Assembly: GCF_943913055.1 (NCBI RefSeq)
Contig: NZ_CALTWS010000079.1
Coordinates: 1 to 11,118, forward strand
DNA: 11,118 nt
Source of the DNA: an uncultured Brevundimonas sp.
GTDB taxonomy: Bacteria; Pseudomonadota; Alphaproteobacteria; Caulobacterales; Caulobacteraceae
Direction: 5' to 3'
Below, piece by piece: positions 5,975-11,118 of this stretch (the first letter of the stretch is position 1; every line of letters begins with the position of its first letter). Made by a program: the position numbers and the translations under genes. The notes below the pieces were generated by a model that saw only the letters and a program-made list of their open reading frames with translations, ran no database searches and was not told the origin of the DNA.

Positions 5975-6766
5975 TTGGCCGATCCGATCAAACAGTTCGA
6001 AGTGCACCCCCTGCCGGGCATGAGTTTCGGCGAGGTGACGCTGCCTGTGCTGGGCACCCAGCAGATCGCGATCACCAATTCGCATTTGGCCATGACGGCT
6101 GCGTTCGGCCTGGTCGTCCTGTTCCTGTTTCTGGTGACCTCGAATGCCAAGGTGGTTCCGGGTCGCCTCCAGTCGGCGGGCGAGACCCTGTTCGGCATGA
6201 TCGACGGCGTGACCGACTCGATCATCGGGCATGAAGGCCGCAAATATTTCCCCTTCGTCTTCACCCTGTTCACCCTGGTGTTGGGCATGAACCTGCTGGG
6301 GATGTTCCTGACCTTCACGGCGACGTCGCAGTTGGCGGTTACGCTGACCCTGGCCCTGATCACCATCCTGCTGGTGATCGGCATCGGGTTCGTGAAGCAC
6401 GGCCTGGGCTTCTTCCTGCTGTTCTGGCCGACCAGCGCGCCGCTGGCGATCCGGCCGGTCGTGGGCTTGATCGAGTTCCTGTCCTTCCTGCTGCGTCCTG
6501 TTACCCTGGCGCTTCGTCTGTTCGGCAACATGCTGGGCGGTCACATCGCGCTGAAGATCTTCGCCGGTTTCGTCGTCTCCATGGGTGGCCTTGCGGCTGC
6601 CGGTGGCCTGGGCCTGCTGGGTCTGCCGGTCGCCGCCCTGTCGATGGGCATGGTCGTCGGACTGACCGCGCTCGAGTTTCTGGTGGCCTTCCTTCAGGCC
6701 TTCGTCTTCGCCGTTCTGGCCAGCATCTATCTGAACGATGTGGTCAACCTGGGCCACGGGCATTAA
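5975..6766 (+). CDS. atpB: F0F1 ATP synthase subunit a
   Basis: The 263-residue integral membrane protein carries about five to six hydrophobic helices (near 37-55, 91-115, 120-145, 163-188, 192-220 and 222-255). The key segment L-R-P-V-T-L-A-L-R-L-F-G-N-M (173-186) contains R181, equivalent to Escherichia coli R210, the arginine that faces the c-ring and is essential for proton flow. Q241 matches E. coli Q252. H190 and E234 occupy the E. coli E219 and H245 positions, so the acid and the imidazole are exchanged, as in mitochondria. Subunit a forms the two half-channels that pass protons to the c-ring. The start is TTG at 5975 with AGGAG nine bases upstream, and it begins M-A-D-P-I-K-Q-F-E-V. 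The gene sits three bases after atpI and 59 before atpE. Confidence 0.96.
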   Translation: MADPIKQFEVHPLPGMSFGEVTLPVLGTQQIAITNSHLAMTAAFGLVVLFLFLVTSNAKVVPGRLQSAGETLFGMIDGVTDSIIGHEGRKYFPFVFTLFTLVLGMNLLGMFLTFTATSQLAVTLTLALITILLVIGIGFVKHGLGFFLLFWPTSAPLAIRPVVGLIEFLSFLLRPVTLALRLFGNMLGGHIALKIFAGFVVSMGGLAAAGGLGLLGLPVAALSMGMVVGLTALEFLVAFLQAFVFAVLASIYLNDVVNLGHGH

Positions 6767-6779
6767 GCCTCCGGTCCAG

Positions 6780-6818
6780 CCTTCACCCTTTCTCTTTCCA
6801 ACCCTGACTGAATAGGAA
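6780..6818 (+). promoter_or_regulatory. Pyrimidine-rich leader and ribosome site of atpE
   Basis: Between atpB and atpE a 20-base stretch (6780-6799) is pyrimidine except for one A, out of keeping with the surrounding DNA. It is followed by AGGAA (6814-6818), seven bases before the atpE ATG. In Escherichia coli a U-rich, unstructured leader raises atpE translation to supply many c subunits; a similar role here is inferred. Confidence 0.45.
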
Positions 6819-6825
6819 ACCCGTC

Positions 6826-7050
6826 ATGGAAGCTGAATCCTTCAAATACTTCGGTATCGGCCTGGCCACCCTGGGCATGCTCGGTGCCGGCATCGGCGTG
6901 GGCAACATCTTCGGCAACTTCCTTGCCGGCGCCCTGCGCAACCCGTCGGCCGCCGCTTCGCAAGTCGGCAACCTGTTCGTGGGCGCCGCCCTGGTCGAAG
7001 CCCTGGGCATTCTGGCCTTCGTGCTCGGCATCCTGGCCTGGCTGGGCTGA
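6826..7050 (+). CDS. atpE: F0F1 ATP synthase subunit c
   Basis: The 74-residue proteolipid folds as two membrane helices. Helix 1 holds the glycine ladder G-A-G-I-G-V-G (20-26) used for ring packing. The polar loop carries R-N-P (38-40), and helix 2 contains E58 in L-V-E-A-L-G, the carboxylate that binds the transported ion. The residue after E58 is Ala rather than Ser or Thr, and helix 1 lacks the glutamine of sodium-binding rings, so proton coupling is expected. Ring size cannot be read reliably from the sequence. The gene has the best ribosome site of the operon (AGGAA seven bases before ATG) and is followed by a hairpin with a T-run, both fitting its need for higher expression than its neighbours. 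Confidence 0.97.
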   Translation: MEAESFKYFGIGLATLGMLGAGIGVGNIFGNFLAGALRNPSAAASQVGNLFVGAALVEALGILAFVLGILAWLG

Positions 7051-7072
7051 GGCACTCGCCTCGCTGACTTCC

Positions 7073-7117
7073 GGCGGCGTGGAGACCTCGGGTCCTCACG
7101 CCGCCTTCGCCTTTTTT
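7073..7117 (+). terminator. Hairpin with T-run after atpE, probable partial terminator or mRNA stabiliser
   Basis: GGCGGCGTG (7073-7081) pairs perfectly with CACGCCGCC (7097-7105). Inside it, GACC (7084-7087) pairs with GGTC (7091-7094) in register around a TCG loop, with only a G-U pair and one mismatch between the two stems. A run of six T (7112-7117) follows after six bases. The gap between stem and T-run should weaken termination, which suits read-through into atpF'. It lies wholly in the 87-base gap between atpE and atpF'. Confidence 0.65.
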
Positions 7118-7137
7118 GAATAGCTGACAGACGGTTC

Positions 7138-7719
7138 ATGGCCTCTTCTCCTTCGACCGATGCCGCGTCGCCCGCCTATCAGGACGGGCAGCATGCGATG
7201 ACGACGACCCCGGACGCCCATGCCGAACAGGCGGGCGGCCTGCCTCAGTTCGACACCTCGGTCTGGGGCGGACAGATCGTCTATCTGCTGTTCCTGTTCG
7301 TCGTCCTGTATCTGCTGATCGCCAAGGTTTTCGCACCCCGTCTGCGCAAGGTCATGGACGAGCGGGCCACCACCATTTCCACCGCCATCGCGACCGCCCG
7401 TCAGGTCCAGGCCGAGGCCGCCGACCAGGCCGCCGTCGCCAAGGCCGAGGTCGAGCAGGCCCGTGCCAGCGCCCGCGCCACCGCCGTCGCCGCCCGCGCC
7501 CGCGTGACGGAAGAGGCCAACGCCCGCGCCGCGGCCGAAGAAGAGATTGTCAACGCCCGCATCGCCGAGGCCGAGACCGCCATCGGCAAGACCCGCGACG
7601 CCGCCATGGTCCATGTCGGTACCATCGCCTCGGACACCGTGGTCTCCATCGTCGACCGCCTGACCGGCAAGGCCCCGACCGCCGCCGAGGCCGCCGCCGC
7701 CGTCAAGGGAGCCGCCTGA
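7138..7719 (+). CDS. F0F1 ATP synthase subunit b' (second b-type subunit)
   Basis: The 193-residue product has a polar N-terminal extension, the b' signature G-L-P-Q-F-D-T-S-V-W-G-G-Q (34-46), a single membrane helix (about 46-66) and then a long Ala/Glu/Arg coiled-coil arm. It is the first of two b-type genes; alphaproteobacteria, cyanobacteria and chloroplasts use a b/b' pair instead of a b homodimer. The two arms form the peripheral stalk that holds the F1 hexamer still. The start is uncertain: ATG at 7138 has no clear ribosome site, and an in-frame ATG at 7198 (codon 21) would remove the poorly conserved extension. I keep the longer form because b' proteins often carry such a leader. The gene ends one base before atpF. 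It is named atpF' or atpG depending on the database. Confidence 0.92.
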   Translation: MASSPSTDAASPAYQDGQHAMTTTPDAHAEQAGGLPQFDTSVWGGQIVYLLFLFVVLYLLIAKVFAPRLRKVMDERATTISTAIATARQVQAEAADQAAVAKAEVEQARASARATAVAARARVTEEANARAAAEEEIVNARIAEAETAIGKTRDAAMVHVGTIASDTVVSIVDRLTGKAPTAAEAAAAVKGAA

Positions 7720-7720
7720 C

Positions 7721-8236
7721 ATGAATATCTTTCTTGAAAAAGGCGTTCTGAGCTGGGGAAATGCCGAGCTGTGGGTCGGCATCGGCCTGCTGCTGTTCTT
7801 CGCCATCCTGCTGTGGGCCGGCGTGCACAAGCTGGTCGCCCAGCAGCTGGATGCCAAGGCGTCGAAGATTCAGACCGAACTGGACGAAGCCGCGCGTCTG
7901 CGCGCCGAGGCCGAGGCCCTGCTGGCCCAGATCCGTGCCGAAAAGGCCGAGGCCGAGGCTCAGGCCGCCGAGATGATGCGCGCCGCCGAAGCCGACGCCC
8001 GCACCATGGAGGCCGAGGCCAAGGCCAAGCTGGAAGAGACCCTGGCCCGTCGTCAGGCCCTGGCCGAACGCCGCATCGCCCAGGCCGAGGCCCAGGCCAC
8101 GGCCGAGGTCAAACAGGCCGCCGCCGACCTGGCCATCAAGGCCGCCGAACAGATGCTGACGGCCCGCGCTGCTGGCCAGACGAGCGACCCCCTGCTGGAC
8201 GCCGCCATCGCCCAGATCGGCACGCGCCTGAACTAG
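7721..8236 (+). CDS. atpF: F0F1 ATP synthase subunit b
   Basis: The 171-residue product has a short N-terminus, one membrane helix (about 15-36, containing A-E-L-W-V-G and L-L-L-F-F-A-I-L-L-W), then an uninterrupted Ala/Glu/Lys-rich coiled coil (about 45-148) and a final helix ending D-P-L-L-D-A-A-I-A-Q-I-G. This is the normal build and length of subunit b, which anchors the peripheral stalk in the membrane and binds the delta subunit at its far end. The ribosome site AAGGGAG (7705-7711), inside the end of the b' gene, lies nine bases before the ATG, and the gap from the b' stop is one base, so translation is probably coupled. The arm shows many GCCGAGGCC codon repeats (Ala-Glu-Ala). It is the last gene of the operon and is followed by a strong terminator. 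Confidence 0.95.
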   Translation: MNIFLEKGVLSWGNAELWVGIGLLLFFAILLWAGVHKLVAQQLDAKASKIQTELDEAARLRAEAEALLAQIRAEKAEAEAQAAEMMRAAEADARTMEAEAKAKLEETLARRQALAERRIAQAEAQATAEVKQAAADLAIKAAEQMLTARAAGQTSDPLLDAAIAQIGTRLN

Positions 8237-8260
8237 GCCGGTCTGCGGCTTCGAACGATC

Positions 8261-8292
8261 AAGGCCCGCCGGTTCGCCCGGCGGGCCTTTTT
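8261..8292 (+). terminator. Intrinsic terminator of the atp F0 operon
   Basis: AGGCCCGCCGG (8262-8272) and CCGGCGGGCCT (8278-8288) form a perfect 11-bp stem, 12 with the A8261-T8289 pair, around a TTCGC loop. The T-run at 8288-8292 completes a classic Rho-independent terminator 25 bases after the atpF stop. It lies between convergent genes. On the minus strand the stem is followed by only two T, so it should act mainly on the atp transcript. Confidence 0.92.
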
Positions 8293-8296
8293 CGTG

Positions 8297-8764
8297 TCAG
8301 TGGGCCGGGTGGGCCCCGACCACGGCATGGGCGCGCTTTTCGCGCTCCACCAGCCGGGAATAGACGGTGCCCAGCACGATGCCGAAGACGATGTGCGTCA
8401 CCAGCATCCACCCCAGGGTCGCCATATTGGACCCCAGCACCTGGGAATCTCCGATGAAGAAGACGCCCAGCATCATCACCACCCAGGCGCCGACGGCGAA
8501 GACGATGCCCTTGGTTTCGGCCGTATCGGTCGGCAGGCGCGGACACATCACACCGAACAGAGACCCCAGGATGAAGGTCCCGGAGAACAGGTGGATGGTC
8601 CAGCCGGCCGCCAGATTACCGTCCATGCCCAGCAGGCTGGCGACCATTCCGGGGAACGGCTGGAACATGGAGTTCAGGGCGAAGATGTTGACCGCCTCCA
8701 GCACGGAGATGACCAGTGTCGCCACAAAGCCGGCGACGATTCCCTTTTTTACGCGTGACATCAT
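8297..8764 (-). CDS. Small four-helix membrane protein, DUF6789-like
   Basis: The product has 155 residues from the ATG at 8764. It is strongly hydrophobic, with four predicted membrane helices (about 8-29, 52-74, 86-105 and 114-136), a K-K-G-I-V-A-G-F-V-A-T start, a G-W-x-x-H element in helix 2 (54-58), K-G-I-V-F-A-V-G-A-W-V-V-M-M before helix 3, and H-I-V-F-G-I-V-L-G-T-V-Y in helix 4. The short tail contains several His and Lys. This pattern (K-G-I, A-W-x-x-M-M, H-x-x-x-G-x-x-L-G) matches my memory of the uncharacterised DUF6789 family; I would not assign a function. An upstream in-frame TTG (8782) is less likely because GGGAGG lies between it and the ATG. It stands alone, converging on atpF and 107 bases downstream of the SDR gene. 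Confidence 0.75.
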   Translation of the reverse strand: MMSRVKKGIVAGFVATLVISVLEAVNIFALNSMFQPFPGMVASLLGMDGNLAAGWTIHLFSGTFILGSLFGVMCPRLPTDTAETKGIVFAVGAWVVMMLGVFFIGDSQVLGSNMATLGWMLVTHIVFGIVLGTVYSRLVEREKRAHAVVGAHPAH

Positions 8765-8774
8765 GACCTTGGCG

Positions 8775-8780
8775 CCTCCC
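8775..8780 (-). promoter_or_regulatory. Ribosome binding site fixing the start of the DUF6789-like gene
   Basis: On the minus strand, GGGAGG precedes ATG (8764) by ten bases and a second ATG (8761) by thirteen. It lies downstream of the alternative TTG at 8782, which argues for the ATG pair as start. The 107 bases before this ATG may also hold a promoter (TATGCT at about 8817-8822 on the minus strand), but no good -35 was seen. Confidence 0.55.
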
Positions 8781-8871
8781 AACGCTCGTTCTGGTGCTTG
8801 ATAACGCGAGAGGGAGCATACGCCTGTTGCGCGCGCCGGAATTCACATTCCCGTGCTTCGCGAGTGCGAGA

Positions 8872-9807
8872 TCAGGCGAAGCGGACGCCGGTCATCTGTT
8901 CCGAAGCCGCCCAGAGCCGCGCGGCGACCTCGGTGTCCAGCGCCTGTGGCTCGGCCTTGGCCGGGCCCGGCGGTCCCTTGAGCTCGTTCAACTGCGTCGC
9001 GCCGATATAGGCTCCGCCGCGAACGGCCGGATCGGTGGCGGCCATCAGGATGGGCAGCGCTCCATCGGCGGCCGAATGGCTGATCAGCGGCTCGATCAGC
9101 GGCCGGAAGATGTAGCGCAGGCCCGCGCGCGCAATCGGCGACCGCACCAGCGGCCCATTCTCGATCAGGCCGGTGCGGGCATAGCCGGGATGGGCCACGA
9201 CACTGGTCAGGCCCCAGCCGTCTGCCGCGCTGCACCGATCCAGTTCCAGCCCGAACATCAGCATCGCCAGTTTCGACTGCCCATACACCGGCCACGGCTT
9301 GTAGCCTTGGGTCCAGTTCAGATCGTCCAGCCGTATTTCGCCCCTTCGGTGCGCGATGCTGGACAGCTGAACCACCCGCGCCCTGCCGGCGCGGAGAAGC
9401 GGCAGAAGCCGGCCCGTCAGGGCGAAATGGCCCAGATAGTTGGTGGCCAGCTGCATCTCGAACCCGTCTTCTGTCACCTCGCGTGTCGGCAGCATCATGA
9501 CGCCGGCGTTGTTGACCAGGATGTCGATGGGCCGCCCGTCAGCCAGCATCCGCTCGGCGAAGGCTGTCACCGACGCCTGACGCGAGAGGTCGAGCGCTTC
9601 GAATGTCACATCGGCGCTGGGCGTTTCCCGCCTGATCGCGCTGATGGCTGCGTGAGCCTTGTCCGCATTGCGCACCGCCATGATGACGGAGCCGCCCTTG
9701 GCCGTGACGGCCTTGGCGGTTTCGAAACCGGTACCGCTGTTGGAGCCGGTGATGATCACCCGCTTGCCGGTCAGGTCGGGGATGTCGTCAATCGTGAAAG
9801 AGGCCAT
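8872..9807 (-). CDS. Short-chain dehydrogenase/reductase (SDR) oxidoreductase
   Basis: The product has 311 residues from the ATG at 9807. It shows the classical SDR landmarks in order: T-G-S-N-S-G-T-G (20-27) for the dinucleotide, D73 (A-L-D-L-S), N-N-A-G (99-102), N123, S149/S150, and the catalytic Y175 and K179 in Y-G-Q-S-K. The G-x-G position reads T-G where most relatives have I-G. R46 after the second strand (A-V-R-N) suggests NADP preference. The D-I-P-D-L-T-G-K start and the C-terminal R-L-W-A-A-S-E-Q-M-T-G-V resemble the retinol dehydrogenase/WWOX/protochlorophyllide reductase-like branch. The substrate is unknown. The frame is open upstream to 9909 inside gcvPB, but that part has no SDR similarity; ATG 9816 is a second option. 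It lies 46 bases after gcvPB on the same strand, so it may be co-transcribed. Confidence 0.9.
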   Translation of the reverse strand: MASFTIDDIPDLTGKRVIITGSNSGTGFETAKAVTAKGGSVIMAVRNADKAHAAISAIRRETPSADVTFEALDLSRQASVTAFAERMLADGRPIDILVNNAGVMMLPTREVTEDGFEMQLATNYLGHFALTGRLLPLLRAGRARVVQLSSIAHRRGEIRLDDLNWTQGYKPWPVYGQSKLAMLMFGLELDRCSAADGWGLTSVVAHPGYARTGLIENGPLVRSPIARAGLRYIFRPLIEPLISHSAADGALPILMAATDPAVRGGAYIGATQLNELKGPPGPAKAEPQALDTEVAARLWAASEQMTGVRFA

Positions 9808-9828
9808 GCCGAGCATGTCGGCATGGCC
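9802..9828. repeat. 11-bp perfect inverted repeat across the SDR start codon
   Basis: GGCCATGCCGA (9802-9812) and TCGGCATGGCC (9818-9828) are exact reverse complements around a 5-base loop (GCATG). On the transcript of the minus-strand SDR gene this forms a stable hairpin whose 3' arm contains the ATG at 9807 and whose loop region carries the alternative ATG at 9816. It could hide the start codon, serve as an operator, or act as a weak terminator for gcvPB (only TCTTTC follows). Confidence 0.6.
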
Positions 9829-9853
9829 CCCGGTCTTCACAAGTGCGGCAAAG

Positions 9854-11118
9854 CTATTCTGCTGCGATGTTCGATCCCTGTGGCGCGGTCCAGCGCAGGA
9901 CAGGCGCACGGGCGGCGCGGGTTTCGTCCAGACGCTTCATCGGCGCATGGAAGGGCGCGCCCTTGAAGCGGTCGACGTCGCCGGCCTTGGCGGCCCCAGC
10001 CAGGGCGCGCATCGCCTCGATGAAGCGGTCCAGCTCCTGCTTGGACTCCGTCTCGGTCGGCTCGATCAGCATGGCACCGTGCACGACCAGAGGGAAATAC
10101 ATGGTCATGGGGTGGAAACCTTCGTCGATCATCGCCTTGGCGAAGTCCAGAGTGGTGATGTCCGTGCCCTTCAGCCATTCGTCGTCGAACAGGGCCTCGT
10201 GCATGCAGGGGCCGTCCGGGAAGGCGGCGCTCATCACGTCCGACAGGCGGGCCTTGATGTAGTTAGCATTTAGCACCGCGTCCTCGGCCACCTGACGCAG
10301 GCCGTCCGAGCCGTGGCTCATCATGTAGCTGAGGGCGCGCGTATACATGCCCATCTGGCCCTGGAAGGCGCACAGGCGACCAAAGGCCTGGGCCGCTTCG
10401 CCTTCCTCGCGCTCGATCAGGCGATAGCCGTTCTGGTCGTGCACGACCCAGGGCGCGGGCGCGAACGGAGCCAAGGCCTCGGACAGCACCACCGGACCCG
10501 CGCCCGGACCGCCGCCGCCGTGGGGCGTGGAGAAGGTCTTGTGCAGGTTGATGTGCATGGCATCGACGCCCAGGTCGCCCGGCCGCACCCGCCCGACGAT
10601 GGCGTTGAAGTTGGCCCCGTCGCAGTAGAAATAGGCCCCCGCCTCGTGCGTCAGGCGGCTGATTTCCAGAATGTCGCGCTCGAACAGGCCGCAGGTGTTG
10701 GGGTTGGTCACCATGATGGCGGCCACGTCGTCACCCAGCTTGGCGGCCAGATCGGCCACGTCGACGCGACCGTCGTCGGTCTGGGCCACTTCCACGACCG
10801 TATAGCCGACGAAGGCGGCGGTGGCGGGGTTGGTGCCATGTGCCGAGGTCGGCACCAGCACCTTGCGGCGCTTCTCATGCTCGCCCGACGCCTCATGCGC
10901 GGCGCGGATGGCCATCAGGCCGCACAGCTCGCCATGCGCCCCCGCTTTGGGTGACAGGGCCACGGCCGGCATGCCGGTCAGGGTCGTCAGCCAGTGGGAC
11001 AGCGTATCCATCAACTCCAGCGCCCCCTGCACCGTCGAGATCGGCTGCAGCGGGTGGATGTCGGAGAAGCCCGGCAGGCGCGCCATCTTCTCGTTCAGGC
11101 GCGGGTTGTGCTTCATCG
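9854..11118 (-). CDS. gcvPB: Glycine dehydrogenase (decarboxylating) subunit 2, N-terminus beyond the window
   Basis: The visible 421 codons run to the right edge and lack roughly the first hundred residues of a normal protein of about 520. The first visible methionine (11116) is internal: the context T-M-K-H-N-P-R-L-N-E follows the usual L-G-S-C segment. Numbering from that Met, G-A-H-G-E (59-63), S-A-H-G-T-N-P-A (91-98), T-N-P-N-T-C-G (137-143) and H-I-N-L-H-K-T-F-S-T-P-H-G-G-G-G (188-203) are P-protein marks; K193 should hold pyridoxal phosphate. GcvPB pairs with GcvPA to form the P-protein, which decarboxylates glycine and passes the aminomethyl group to lipoyl-GcvH. gcvPA would be expected upstream, to the right of the window. 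The C-terminus is complete, with stop TAG at 9854-9856, and the SDR gene follows after 46 bases. Confidence 0.96.
   Translation of the reverse strand, partial: MKHNPRLNEKMARLPGFSDIHPLQPISTVQGALELMDTLSHWLTTLTGMPAVALSPKAGAHGELCGLMAIRAAHEASGEHEKRRKVLVPTSAHGTNPATAAFVGYTVVEVAQTDDGRVDVADLAAKLGDDVAAIMVTNPNTCGLFERDILEISRLTHEAGAYFYCDGANFNAIVGRVRPGDLGVDAMHINLHKTFSTPHGGGGPGAGPVVLSEALAPFAPAPWVVHDQNGYRLIEREEGEAAQAFGRLCAFQGQMGMYTRALSYMMSHGSDGLRQVAEDAVLNANYIKARLSDVMSAAFPDGPCMHEALFDDEWLKGTDITTLDFAKAMIDEGFHPMTMYFPLVVHGAMLIEPTETESKQELDRFIEAMRALAGAAKAGDVDRFKGAPFHAPMKRLDETRAARAPVLRWTAPQGSNIAAE

Noticed and set aside
5690..6763. Minus-strand open frame of over 350 codons opposite atpI and atpB
   Set aside because: The product is an extremely Gln/Arg/Asp-rich low-complexity string, as expected from the complement of a membrane protein gene.
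9808..9909. 34-residue N-terminal extension of the SDR
   Set aside because: It overlaps the gcvPB coding end, lacks SDR similarity, and family members start close to D-I-P-D-L-T-G-K.
8794..9966. Plus-strand open frame of 390 codons opposite the SDR gene
   Set aside because: No domain is recognisable, whereas the minus strand encodes a complete SDR with the YxxxK motif; the frame also runs into gcvPB antisense.
11114..11116. ATG as the start of gcvPB
   Set aside because: The surrounding T-M-K-H-N-P-R-L-N-E is an internal conserved segment of GcvPB; the true start lies beyond the window.
1..11118. Mobile elements, CRISPR arrays, tRNA or rRNA genes, frameshifted genes
   Set aside because: No transposase, regular spaced repeats, structural RNA or broken reading frame was seen; all main genes are intact and share one codon style.

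Overview
The window is GC-rich (roughly two thirds G+C by eye) with a strong G/C third-position bias. It reads as ordinary alphaproteobacterial chromosome, most likely Caulobacterales and perhaps Brevundimonas or a relative. The taxonomic hints are an F0 operon of the alphaproteobacterial type (atpI-atpB-atpE-atpF'-atpF, with the F1 genes elsewhere), a split glycine decarboxylase (GcvPB), the HDAC-like/xseB/ispA/dxs neighbourhood, and Caulobacter-like promoters. The genus is inferred from gene order and protein style, because no database search was possible.

Layout. 1-184 (-): start of a GNAT acetyltransferase, cut by the window edge. 249-1169 (+): HDAC-like deacetylase, divergent from the GNAT. 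1206-1838 (+): histidine phosphatase. 1902-5393 (+): xseB, csaA-like tRNA-binding protein, ispA and dxs, the first three joined by TGATG stop/start overlaps. 5609-8236 (+): F0 genes atpI, atpB, atpE, atpF' and atpF, closed by a strong intrinsic terminator at 8261-8292. 8297-8764 (-): small four-helix membrane protein resembling DUF6789. 8872-9807 (-): classical SDR oxidoreductase. 9854-11118 (-): gcvPB, whose N-terminal part lies beyond the right edge.

How the genes work together. dxs (first committed step of the MEP pathway) and ispA (farnesyl diphosphate synthase) supply isoprenoids, which feed ubiquinone, undecaprenyl carrier and, in many Caulobacterales, carotenoids. The F0 genes encode the complete membrane proton channel and stator stalk of ATP synthase: a, c, b and b', plus the assembly factor AtpI. 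The gcvPB product is half of the P-protein of the glycine cleavage system.

No mobile element, CRISPR array, tRNA, rRNA or phage gene was seen, and no gene-free stretch exceeds 300 bases. I found no clearly undescribed system. The points most worth a second look are regulatory: a hairpin plus T-run between atpE and atpF'; a pyrimidine tract before atpE; two promoters of identical architecture before xseB and atpI; an 11-bp inverted repeat over the SDR start codon; a palindrome between the divergent acetyltransferase and deacetylase genes; and csaA inserted into the otherwise classic xseB-ispA-dxs operon.
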